In this document: positions 54,076 through 64,000 of the stretch, one piece after another
Layout of the letters: the number at the start of each line of letters is the position of its first letter
Numbering within the stretch: position 1 is the stretch's first letter
Assembly (NCBI GenBank): GCA_947561395.2
Contig: OX387192.1
Coordinates: 2,480,001 to 2,544,000 of the forward strand
Reading direction: 5' to 3'
Length of the DNA: 64,000 nt
From: Buxus sempervirens
Lineage: Eukaryota; Streptophyta; Magnoliopsida; Buxales; Buxaceae
Program-made: the position numbers and the translations under genes
The notes under the pieces: generated by a model
Database searches by the model: none
Seen by the model: the letters and a program-made list of their open reading frames with translations, nothing else
Told to the model about the DNA's origin: nothing

Positions 54076-55512
54076 CCTAGGGTTTCATGATCAAAACAAA
54101 ATTGAGATAAAATCAAATAAAATCAATTTAAAGTGAAAAATCCAAAAATCTGGCTTCAAGTCAAAATTCTAGAAATCTGGAAAAATATGATTTTTATAAA
54201 ATATTTCAAAATTTAACTTGAACAGTCCAGGACATAGATAAAGCTCAAATTTCACATTAAATCAGAAAATAAAAACCAAAATACCCACATTGATGAAAAA
54301 CACCAAAAGGGGAGAATTTAGACCGTAGGGTCTTCTCTCAATAATGAAAAACGATTTAAAAACCATATCATGAAACCCTAGAATTTACTTTCAGGCTTCT
54401 GGATTCAAATCTATCATATTGATCATGATAAATCCAAGATCCTAGCCTAAAACCACAAAAATCACGAAAACAGTGCTGTAGGTGCAAATATGTGGAAAAT
54501 CCAAATTTTATCAAAAAGTGGGGATCTCATGCTATAAACATCATAGATTCATGTGATTCATTCAGATTCATCATAAAAACAATTAAACATGATCAGGATA
54601 TTCAAAATAGCCACATTTCACAGATTTGAGCACATGGGAGTCTACCCTACGGATCCACCTGTTCTCTTTTCCCCTAGTTCTCTCTTCACGTTTTACGGCT
54701 AGAGAGACTCTTGAGGTACTTAGAGATAGGTTTGGGTATACAAACACAATCACAGGCCTTATTCTATGAAAAAAAGAAAAAAAAAGATATGGGGTTCTAT
54801 TCTAGGGATCCACCTGTTCCCCTTTCCCCTAGTTCTCTCTTTACGTTTTACGGCTAGAGAGACTCTTGAGGTACTTAGAGACAAGTTTAGGAATACGAAA
54901 ACAGATATGGCCTTATTCTACAGCAATAGAGATGATCCTATTACTTCTAGAATTGAAGACAGAAATAAAAAGGGATAGGGGACTTACCTGGATTGAGCAG
55001 GCAAGCAGCAGGAGTTCTTCTCTTCTCTTGGAGCTTCTTAGAATTCCTTGGACTTCAAATTTTCGTGGCCTTTTGCTTGAGGAAAGACCTTCTATTTATA
55101 TGCAAACACAGGGGTATGGTTGGTCCAAGGTTTGGCAAGATAGAGTTTCAGTTTGAGTTAAACACAAGATCATGCCAATCCTTTATCCACAAGGATAAAT
55201 GAGATAATTCGAACAGATGAATAAGAGAATTCGCTTATCCAAGAGAGATATTTGGGTGCAGATAAGGCTCAAAAATCAAAAAGGTAAAATTCGCACAAAG
55301 ACCCCGTGCCCGTATATATATTACGGTCGCGCCCTGCCCGTATTATTAATACGGGCACGCCGTGACCGTATATCAACTGCAGGTATGACCAGTCCGTAAA
55401 CAAAATACGGTCATGACCAGTTTGGCCAGATTTTACACTTTTTTTACTTGTTTCAAATCCCAATTAATGTTTTCATTATTTTCTCATTTTAGTGCAATTT
55501 GGGGTGTCTACC
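54076..55512 (-). repeat. Element 2 3' LTR, inner part
   Basis: Continues from 31566. It holds an internal tandem duplication of about 140 bp (54640-54775 and 54785-54922) that includes the CGTTTTACGGCTAGAGAGA block, a splice donor at 54987, TATA near 55092-55100 (TATAAATAGA), and an ACGGGC/ACGGTC motif cluster at 55305-55420. The terminal base pair has decayed (TCTACC instead of TCTACA). Confidence 0.9.
55305..55420. promoter_or_regulatory. Element 2 motif cluster in the LTR
   Basis: Repeated half-sites ACGGGC, ACGGTC and their complements GCCCGT and GACCGT in palindromic pairs (for example CCCGTATTATTAATACGGGC). It occupies the same U3 place as the TATCCGG cluster of element 1. Confidence 0.8.
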
Positions 55513-55861
55513 GCTGCCCCCTCTTTGCTGGTAATTGGAACCAATTACAAGCAAAGAGCAAAAAAGACCCACCAATTGCACTTTTTGAGATCTTTGTTTA
55601 ACAAATTGCATTTTGCAAGGATTAAATGGATGATTTTGGAAAAAAAGAATTCATTGTGGAAGATTTGCTAAAAGTCCCTCAGCTTAAGGGGCAAATCCTC
55701 CTCTCTCCTCTAACTGAGCACTCATGGCTATGAAGTGAGATTTGAGACAAAATTTTTAAACAAAAGTGGGTAAGGTGGTAATCCTTGCAACTTACAACTA
55801 ATACAAACATTAATCTTTTAAAAAATGTGGAGAAAATGATAAAATACGCAATTTTTGGCTT
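55513..55861 (-). other. Element 2 polypurine tract and 3' conserved block
   Basis: Purine tract on the minus strand at 55513-55528, then the block shared with elements 1 and 3, including TTAAGGGGCAAATCCTCC (near 55685) and the ACTGAGCACTCATGGCTATGAAGTGA hairpin (55711-55750). Confidence 0.8.
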
Positions 55862-57549
55862 CGCCCGTATTTGGCTTACGGACCAATGCTAACCGTAGAT
55901 TATTGACGGGCGGACGGGACCGTATTGCCTTCGCGGTCGTCTGAAGCCATACTGAGTTTACGGATTTTATGATCTTCTTAAGCCCGCGACTGCGGCTTTT
56001 TTCATTTCTGCTCATATTCCAAGCCCTAACTTCTTGCGATCGTAGTTTTCTCTGCGGTCTTCCTTCTTCTTCTTTCAATCCCCGACGAACACTGTTCTTC
56101 TCCGGCGAGCTTCTCATTTTTCCGGCGATTCTCACTGTTCTCCGGCAACTCTCTTGCGCGACCACTGCTCTCCATTAATTTCGGCGCCTGTTCCCATTGC
56201 CGCGACTGTGATCAAGTCTTTGGCGTGCTTCACCCTTCCTCAATCAACTGTGGACACTCCTTGAAGTTTCGGTAGTGTAAGAACTCCTCATTTGATTGCC
56301 GATTTTCCTCTATCTCGACTGAATCCAGTAAGTGGCCGCAATCCCCAACCATTTTGCAATTTGAGCTGCTGATTATTCTCTACCATGTTCATTGTATTCC
56401 ATGCTCATTGCTTGCTCTTGATTGATATGAATTCCTCATGAATTGCTAGTTTATATTGAATCCATGCCCAATTTTTTCATCCTCAGTTTATGCTAAACAG
56501 TGATATATCCAGACGAATTTGGTTCAGGCACTAGCCTCTTGAGTGACCGAAATTCTCCTTATTTCTCAATTTCTTGTTATTTTGCTCTTGACTTCTGTTT
56601 CCACACTTAAGTAACAATTTCTGTTTCCACACTTAAGTAACCATCTGAATCATGCTGAGATTTCCTACCTGTATTGAGAATCCCATTGCTGGTATTACTA
56701 TGCTTTGCACAATTTCTCAATCCTTGACATTTTTGCTCTTGATAGAACCACATGCTTGCTTTGTCAAGTCTTCAAATTTTGTCTAATTCTTGATTGATTT
56801 TCTGCAATTTTATTCTTGAGCTGAATGAATGCTTGCTTGCTAATCTGAAGACTTGTTACTTGCATTGATGCTTTGGTACCAATCAACACTTTTATATAAA
56901 TCTCTTAATTTCTATGTTTTGATTTGGCGATTTTCCTTGATTTATTTAATCTCCCTTAATCTTCTGCTTCTTTAGCTTGATAATCAGCATAAACCACTTG
57001 ACTTTGAATGGTGCTTTTAAAAACCAGATACTTAAATGTCACTCTACTGATCTTGAACATTTAGCTTGAAATGATCACTCTTGAACTGACTTATGGTTTC
57101 TCCATGAATCTTCAGATTTTCACTTGAATAAGCTTAGATTTGTAAGCTTTAAACTTTGATTCCAGCCATTTTAACATGCTCTGAAGGCCCTGAAAGTAAT
57201 CAAGATACTACAATTAGGGATTATAAGATTTTAACCCTTAATACACCCTTTTTCTCTTTTTTTTTTCAGTCATATAAAAAGAATATACAAGTAGCCTTAA
57301 CTCCTTGTATATAATTTTTTTATATGTTTTCTTAATTGAAACAAAGACAATAAAAAGATGCAATAATTTTCTCAAGATATCTTTGAAGAAAGAAACTCCT
57401 TTAGTTGACTTTTGATTTGATTGAGAGCTCTTTCCCTCATTCTTCATTTTCCTTTTCCCTACAAACCAATTAAACATTGTTAGAATGAAAATTAAGCAAT
57501 CAAAGTTTTTAACAAGAATAATTAACTAACTCCCTAGTTTGAACCGTAG
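55862..57549 (+). promoter_or_regulatory. Element 2 gene A promoter and leader
   Basis: 55862-55968 is an ACGGGC/ACGGTC-type cluster; 55980-56000 a GC-rich palindrome-like word; 56010-56330 a pyrimidine-rich 5' UTR with CTCCGGCGA words. A leader intron (donor CCA/GTAAGTGG near 56329, acceptor ending at 57549) abuts the ATG. The rest of the intron is AT-rich without other features. Confidence 0.55.
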
Positions 57550-60430
57550 ATGGCCCGTCTTCGATCAGCTTCCCGGGATCCTGCAGATGAGCCTTCCTCT
57601 TCGAGGGTTAGGCGTGATCCTGCTGATGTGGCCTCGTCTTCGAGGGCCGAGAGGGATTCGGATTCTGATATCCCAGATCTCCCTTCTGGGGATTCGCGTG
57701 AGGCGACCCCAGAGGTATACTCTAATCTTTCTGAAATTTCATATCCTTTCCCAAAATACATCTTCCTGATTCTTTCCTCCCTTTAATTATTTTCTTTTAG
57801 CCGGCTGTTGAGGCTTCTGGCAGAGATAGGAGCCGTAGCAGGCGCAGAGCTGGAGGCAGAGATGGAGGCCATGATGAGGGCCATAGAGGAGGCCACAGAG
57901 GGGGCCGTGGCAGAGATGAGGCTAGGACCAGGGTTGAGATCCCTGAGGAGGTGGTTGCCCAGATTAGGGATACCGACCTTTTGCATGGCTTGAGGACTCA
58001 TCCCTCAGCGTGTATTAGGGCGGATATCCCTTTGGAGTATCCTATGTCCCACTATAGAGGGAGCTGGGCCAGCTTCACTAGATTTTTGGGAGCCTGCAGT
58101 TCAGCCTACCGCCGGGAGCTAGGCTTATATGGCTTCGGCCTGTTTATCACCATTCCGGACGTTCGCTTGGATCGAGCCCTCATTGCTGCACTGCTCGAGA
58201 GATTCTTCCCGGAGACTTTGTGCTTCCACTTCCCAGATATTGAGATTGGGATCCGGCCTTCTGATTTCACGCTCATCACCGGGATTAGGATGATCGGTGA
58301 TGTTATTCTTGAGATGGCGATGCCAGAGGCTGATGAGGTTGTAGCTTATCTTGGATATATCGTGCTGCCTCCAGAGGCCTGGGATCGGGGGAGAGCGAGA
58401 TTGTCTCTGACATGGTTGAGAGAGACCTTCAGGAGGAGGCAGTTTGGCCAGCTTGCTGCCGGTGATCATGTTTTCCCATTCGCCTTCCGGTTTCTTTTTT
58501 TGTATATGATGGGATCTTGTTTCTTCCCAGAGGACACGACTTCAGTTAGTCCTCATTTCCTGAGCTTACTGGGAGATCTTCAGCGGGCGAGGAGGTATGC
58601 ATGGGGCCCGCTTATTTTTGGCACTATATTGGCCGGCCTTCGCCGATCAGTGAGCGGCCTCTCTACTTCCAGAGGGGCTGGAGTTGGGTGCAGATTTTTC
58701 TAGCCTTTTCTGCAGGTGACATGTCTATTTCTCTTCTCTTTCTTTCTCTTTCTCTTTTTCTTACCTCTCCTTTTCTATTCCTCTAACTCTTTTCTTCTTT
58801 TTGCAGTTTTTTGCTAGGGTTTATATACCCTATTTCCGTCCTACCTCTACGATGTCTGAGGAGACATATCCCATGGCACGTAGATGGTGTCATGTAGAGC
58901 ACGACTCTGAAAAGAGTTGTCCCAGGTCCGCCCGGGCCCACTTGGACAGGTTGTACCGGTCTGAGGTAATCTTCTTTAATTTCTCTACTTTCTTCTTTTC
59001 TTTTCTTCCTGAATCACATATTTGATGTCCTGTTCTGTTTGTCAGCTATTTGTCCCCAGGATGGAGGACATTCATGAGGTGCTGGCCCTGCAGGCAGCCA
59101 GAGATGATGCATTTGTCCCTGACCAGAGACGACAGAGATACCAGTTCTTTATTGGTCAGCTGGGCAGCATCTGGTACTGCGGCGAGCGCTTCTTCTTTCA
59201 GCATGTGGGAGAGCCGCGGATTCCTGCCATCCCGCCAGATACTACTCCTTCCTACCCTCCTATGCCTGTTGATCCTGCCCAGTTCCTAGATTGGACTGAG
59301 GCAGAGACATTATTGGAGGAGGGTGACTATGATGCCTGGTTCAGGCGAGCTTCTGTTGGGTGCCTCATGCCACCTATGCCTGTCCGTGGCGGAGTCACTG
59401 AGATTGGAGGGGTAGTGATTAGGGCCTATGACACTACGGTATGCCTTCTTCCTTTTTACCTTTTCATTTCATCTGACCTTAGCATTTTTCTGACTTCTTT
59501 CTTTTCTATTTTCAGGAGGCTCAATTGGCAGAGATCCGGTCTCGATATGCTGATCTGGAGCGCCAGCGAGATGCTGCGATCGCCGAGTGGGATGCCCTCT
59601 ATATCACCATTTCAGACCTCCAGGGGCAGCTAGCCATAGCACAGGGCCAGGAAGGTCCATCTGATGCACAAGACCAGGCGGGTCCATCTTATACTCAGGT
59701 TAATTTCTTCTTTTATTTCCATTCCTGCTCTTGCATTTGTTTGTCTTGTTCTGACTGAAATTCCTTTTCTTAGTTTCAGGAGGACACAGCCGGCCCTTCT
59801 TCACCTGCTTCAGCCGTGCCCATGCATTTTCGAGATGAGGTATTTTCTGTGGCACGGGTGGAGTTCGTGATGTCTCCCAGTCCAGTAGAGGTTCCTGCAG
59901 CAGAGCCCAAGGTCGAGGCTGATATTGTACCTGCTGCTGAGGATGTGCCAGAGTCTGCCCCAGTAGCTGAGACTGCTCCTGCTGCATCTGCTGATGTAGA
60001 TATGGATTCGGCTATGGACGCCGCTGTGGTAGAGCCTACCGTGGAGACTGTGGTGATGGAGGAGGCTACAGCTGATCCTGTAGAGCCTGGTCCTGATGCT
60101 GATGTACCTGGGACCTCCGCTCCTGCTGGTCCTGCTATGGAGGATGCCGAGGAGACGCATGCTGCTGTTGATACGTCAGCGGATTCTTCCCGTACTGATT
60201 CTAATCCTGAGTCTACGGGATATGTAGATACTTCAGGGTACGTTCCTCCTGATCATCCCACTGCTGGCCTTGTGCCTTTATATATGTGGCATGATATTCA
60301 GTCTGTTTTGAGCAGGATGACTCGTAGCACAGCCCGCAATGTTGTGCGGCATGTCTTTGAGCGCAGGCGATCTTCAGGCCGTGGTCGAGGCAGAGGACGA
60401 GGCCGTGGCCGTAGGGGTGGACCTGCATAG
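57550..60430 (+). pseudogene. Gene A of element 2: plant-mobile-domain protein with one nonsense codon
   Basis: Six in-phase exons, 57550-57714, 57801-58715, 58807-58965, 59046-59438, 59516-59698 and 59780-60430, with GT-AG borders. Exons 1-5 match gene A of element 1 in position; exon 3 is 159 bp in both. The last intron of element 1 is absent here. The mobile domain is clear (HGLRTHP, FFPETLCFHFPDIEIGIRPSDF, LYMMGSCFFPED, IGCLMPPMP -like). RG-rich stretches again flank it (GRDGGHDEGHRGGHRGGRG at the start, GRGRGRGRGRR at the end). A TAG at 58701-58703, where element 1 has Trp, would stop translation at the end of exon 2. Otherwise the frame is open for 822 codons, so the break is recent. 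Confidence 0.8.
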
Positions 60431-60913
60431 ACAGTAGATTAGGATTCCTTTATGTACTTTGTATTTTTGACAAAAGTGATGTAAACATTCTCATATATAT
60501 AAAAGAAATTTAATTTTCATTCATTTGTGCTCATTCCTTCTTTCTTTTCAGTTTTTATTACATCATGAATGTTAAAGCAGGGACAGGTGAAGCTTAGGGA
60601 AACAAGGAAATTAAAAATTCTCATTTTTTTTTGCATTTTTTTCGAAGGAACCGTATTTAATCTACGAGTAAGCCGTGCCCATAAAGTTACTACGGGCGCA
60701 CTTTGCCCATAAAGTTTTCACGGTCAGGGGTGTCCATAGTTCCTATACGGGCGAGCTTTGCCCGTAGTATAATTACGGATTTTACTGCCTTACGATTTTT
60801 TCTATATAAACTCATAGGGAATGTCATTGTGACACTTTTACTAGTTGGAAAACTCCCTGAGCACGTCTTTTCTCGCTTTCCTTGGCTTCTTTGGCGCTTC
60901 CATTGCTTCCCCT
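60431..60913 (+). promoter_or_regulatory. Element 2 gene B promoter
   Basis: 60650-60780 carries repeated ACGGGC, ACGGTC, GCCCGT and similar half-sites. TATA (CTATATAAA) is at 60802-60810 and the gene B ATG about 104 bp later. Element 1 has the same layout with its own motif. Confidence 0.7.
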
Positions 60914-62721
60914 ATGCCGCTTTCTCCTGCCGTTGAATCTCCTCCTACAAGACAACCTGTTAGATCAAAACCTCCTAATCTCACCAGGTATAACATTGTG
61001 GACTCTTTCTATGACAGGTGGATTAACTCCATGACCCTTGATGAGGAGATTCGTTGGGATTCCATCCACTTAGGGCATATCCTACACCTCCCTAAAATTC
61101 CCTTTAAGTGGGAAATTATTGAAGCTCTGATTGGTCACTGGGTACCTGAACTGAATCTTTTTCGGTTTGATGATAAAGAGATGACTCCTACCCTAGAAGA
61201 AATTGAAACCATCCTTGGCCTAAGATTTTCTGAAAAAGTTGTGAACCCACCCCTAAAGCTTAGTTATAAAAAAGAGGCTTCCACTTTCTTGGGTATAGGG
61301 AAGAAGGACCTAGGAAATTTTGATGCACTATTGACCTTGTCCAAGACCTTTTGGACTGAAAAACTTCTGAGGAGTGAAGACAAGGATGCCAGGTTTAATG
61401 CTTTGACTTTGGTAGTGGTCAATCAGCTGCTTTTTCCACGGGGTGATGACCAGGTTGACTTGGCTCTCATCTTAGTTATCTGCCAGGTTAGGGAACGCGA
61501 GAGGTTGGCCTCTATGATCTTAGCAGAGATATACCAGGCCCTTACTGACTGTTATTTCAGGAAGAAGAAGCGCTTCCTTGCTTGCGCCCCTATCCTACAG
61601 GTAAAAAATGTACATATATTTTTTTCTTTTCTTCTTCTTTTTTTTTTCTTCTCTTCTTTTTTTTTTTTTCTTTTCTTCTTCTTCTTCTCTTTTTTTTTTC
61701 TTCTTTTTTCCTTTTTCCTTTTTCTTTCTCTCTTTTTTTTCTTTTTCTTTCTCTTTTTTTTCTTTTTTTTTTCTTTTTCCTTTTTTTTCTTTTTTTGGAA
61801 ATAAATTGAAATACCCCTTTTCTGCAGCTTTGGTTGCTTGACCACCTTAGCCAGGTTGAAGAAATAACTCGCCGCTTCTTTCCAAGATTGAAAGTTCCTG
61901 TTTTGATGAGCAATAGGGGATGTCCTAACATCCAAGGTGGCAAGCAAGGCTGGTTCACTTTTTTGGGTACTCTCCAGGATGATCAAGTGAGATGGCCTGG
62001 CACTTATCAGCCCACACCAGAGACAGTGATCAGCTTTAGAGATAAAAACTTTCTGGTCCTAGCAGGCTTGAAATCTGTTGTTCTCTATCTTCCTTTGAGG
62101 GTTCTTCGGCAGTTTAGAGCGATCCAGGGGATTATGATCCCTACTGGATATGAGAAGCTTTTAGGGCCACTTACACCAGCCTCCATGGGGCTAATTGCTC
62201 AATTAATGAAAGAGTGGTCCTACGTCCGTTTTCTGCAGGGTCCTGTCTTTTCAGAGTCCCGTGTGAAGGATTATCAATTCTGGATCAAAGAGCAGGTGCA
62301 GAGTCATGCCCCAGTACCAGAGGATCCTCCTGCAGTTCTTCCTCCTACCTATGAAGATATTCTGGAGTCAGAAAGGGCAACCCATAAGCGGCTTCAACAA
62401 ATATGGGTACGGGAGGCTCAAGAACTTAGGATAAAAGTCCTTGTTCTGGAGAGAAAGCTTGAAGAGCAGAAGTCTGGCCGCATTGCCATGGAAAAGAAAC
62501 TTGAAGAACAAAGGCAGGCTCGTCGCTTTGAAGTCCGAGTGATGCGGAAGAAGTATTAGGATTCCTTGGCCGACCTTAGGGCGTTGAAGATCAAGCATTC
62601 TCTTTCTGATGAGATCATCTCTTTTTTTAGCGACCATGATGCGGAGGGAGCTTCTGGAATCATTGCAACTCAGGCAGCTAGGATTAGGGAGCTTGAAGAG
62701 CAATTAGGAAATAGGGCTTAG
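60914..62721 (+). pseudogene. Gene B of element 2: DUF7745-like protein with one nonsense codon
   Basis: Exons 60914-61600 and 61828-62721 match gene B of element 1 closely (MTLDEE, GHWVPELNLFRF, MTPTLEEIETILGLRF, LPLRVLRQFRAIQGI, C-terminal coiled coil ending IRELEEQL). The intron lies at the same codon and is an expanded C/T tract. A TAG at 62557-62559 replaces the Gln codon of element 1 and would remove the last 54 residues of the coiled coil; the frame is open beyond it to 62719. The ATG at 60914 is chosen because the open frame further up has none. Confidence 0.8.
61612..61797. repeat. Pyrimidine tract in the gene B intron
   Basis: About 185 bp of T and C only. Frames through it give Phe/Ser/Leu or, on the minus strand, Lys/Glu/Arg runs and are not genes. 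In element 1 the same intron is only 71 bp. Confidence 0.9.
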
Positions 62722-63662
62722 ATTCTTTTATTCTTCTTTTTTTCATACTTTTATACAAAAGCAAACTCCATTAGTGGAAAGACAATAGATTTAATTCAAA
62801 ATTAGGTTTTATATTATTGGCCTCAGAATTCTCAGATGCTTATAAAAACAGAAGTTTATTGAAAAAGTATTTGATTTCTCATCACTGGCCAAAGTATAGT
62901 TTTTTTTTTTTTGAAAGCTGATCCAAAACACTTAATCACATATAATTAAAGGAATTAAAATCATGTTGAATAATGAAAAGGGTAGTCCAAGCAATAGGGA
63001 GAGACCAAATCTGTCTACCCCGTGACCTTTAGAATCATCCCCTAATGGTTTTACCTTCATGATGGACCCTGCTAATCTGCTCAGTTTCCAGTGCTCATGC
63101 TGATTAAATTTAGACCACATGATCAACTCAACCTTTGATGATTTTTTTTTCTTTTTTTTTTTTCTATTCTCTTCTTTCTTTTCTTTTTGCCCTTGTTGTC
63201 CCTAGTGCCAATTACGGTTTTCACTAGGGTTGCCCTCTGCATTCCGTCATCACTAATCTTACTCTGAAAGTTGAATGAATATGCTAAAATCACCGAGGTC
63301 TTAATAATAGGACGAAACAAAGGCTAAGCTCGGTTTATGAAAGAAAGGTATTAAAGGCTCAAAATTTTCTAAGTGTGAAAAATGGGTCAACTGGACTTAC
63401 AGTCATGGTGAATTCAATCCCATTCCCCTTCCTTTGTATTTGGTTTTCATTTGCCCTTATTTTTTCTTTTCTTTCTTTTTTTCTCATTTTTTTCTTTTTG
63501 CCCCTATTGGCTTTGCCCTTATTGGCTTTGCCCCAGTATAAGACTGTAAGTCCAGTTTAGGTTTAACAAAAAAGACGAACAGGCTCAAATTGGCTTGACT
63601 AGGGATGCAAATTTTGGGATATAAGGAAAAATGGCCTCAGATCATTTCCTAGTAATATTCAT
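62722..63662. other. Convergent spacer between gene B and pol, element 2
   Basis: Homologous to 40514-41467 throughout. No gene. Confidence 0.6.
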
Positions 63663-64000
63663 TCATGGAAAATATCTCTTTACTGTATCAGAGTTAATTG
63701 GCTCAGGAAAATCCTTCCCATCCATTTCTGCTAAGATGAGAGCACCCCTTGATAGGATCTTCTTAACCACATAAGGTCCTTCCCAATTTGGTTTAAACTT
63801 TCCACGAGGATCTTCCAAAAAGGGTAAAATTTTCTTCAATACTAAATTTCCTTCTTGGAAAATTCTGGGCTTTACCTTCTTATTGTAAGCCCTGGCCATT
63901 TTCTTCTGATACAATTGGCCATGACAAAGCGCTTTTAATCGCTTTTCCTCTATTAGATTGAGTTGATCATGTCTTGATTGTATCCATTCAGCTTCTTCTA
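63663..64000 (-). CDS. Pol C-terminus (integrase end) of element 2, partial
   Basis: The last part of pol, running off the right edge: AYNKKVKPRIFQEGNLVL, LPFLEDPRGKFKPNWEGPYVVK, DGKDFPEPINSDTVKRYFP, stop TGA at 63663-63665. It is open across the window edge. It retains Trp at the codon that is TGA in element 1, showing what element 1 lost. It is about 0.9 kb beyond gene B, in the same arrangement as element 1. Confidence 0.9.
   Translation of the reverse strand, partial: EEAEWIQSRHDQLNLIEEKRLKALCHGQLYQKKMARAYNKKVKPRIFQEGNLVLKKILPFLEDPRGKFKPNWEGPYVVKKILSRGALILAEMDGKDFPEPINSDTVKRYFP

Larger units (their letters stand above)
31183..64000 (-). mobile_element. Element 2: large Tat/Ogre-type Ty3/gypsy, partial
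   Basis: Its 3' end is at 31183. The 3' LTR is 31183-31566 plus 54076-55512 (about 1.82 kb), split by element 1. The internal part runs right: polypurine tract, conserved 3' block, antisense genes A and B (57550-62721), then the C-terminus of pol on the minus strand (63663 onward), leaving the window. Its 5' LTR and gag are not visible. It must have been in place before element 1 inserted. Solo LTR C belongs to the same family. Confidence 0.9.

Noticed and set aside
61552..61986. Lys/Glu/Arg-rich minus-strand frames and Phe-rich plus-strand frames
   Set aside because: They read through a C/T simple-sequence intron and have no support as proteins.

Overview
The window is a repeat-dense stretch of a flowering-plant nuclear genome, probably a eudicot; the species cannot be named. 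The evidence is one spliced UGT74-type glycosyltransferase gene, an Au-type SINE, a plant hAT transposase relic, a plant LINE, and several large Ty3/gypsy elements of the Tat/Ogre type, which have two RNase H domains and a tRNA-Arg primer site. Only one ordinary host gene is convincing. Nearly everything else is transposon.

Layout. 1-6.8 kb: the UGT gene (minus strand) with its TATA box, two related terminal-inverted-repeat elements with AT-rich cores, and a SINE. 6.8-14.2 kb: a decayed hAT transposase gene split by a 3.5-kb LTR-like insertion. 14.2-18.6 kb: AT-rich filler, including a second copy of the repeat at 1-925. 18.6-25.3 kb: three nested LTRs (a solo LTR inside a solo LTR inside the 3' LTR of a truncated element, 'element 3'). 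25.3-31.2 kb: a chromovirus-like LTR remnant and a broken LINE. 31.2-64 kb: 'element 2', running off the window. Its 3' LTR is split by 'element 1', a complete 22.5-kb element (31567-54070) with a 5-bp target duplication and only one mismatch seen between its 2274-bp LTRs.

How element 1 is built (it reads on the minus strand): 5' LTR with TATA box and a strong splice donor, tRNA-Arg primer site, a leader containing a 71-bp tandem repeat, a splice acceptor just before gag, then gag, pro and pol. Gag and pro are separated by one in-frame UAG. Pro and pol overlap in the -1 frame at an A9 run. Between pol and the 3' LTR lie two genes on the opposite strand: gene A (7 coding exons, plant-mobile-domain protein with RG/AT-hook-like ends) and gene B (2 exons, DUF7745-like with a coiled coil). 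Element 2 carries the same two antisense genes with matching intron positions, each now holding a nonsense codon.

Most interesting pattern: each element has its own short GC-rich palindromic motif (TATCCGG/CCGGATA in element 1; ACGGGC or ACGGTC/GACCGTA in element 2), clustered in the LTR upstream of TATA, before gene A and before gene B. The locations are shared but the motif differs between elements and is uniform within each. This looks like an element-encoded, sequence-specific regulatory or anti-silencing circuit that co-evolves with its binding sites. The motif pattern is read directly from the sequence; the function is inference.
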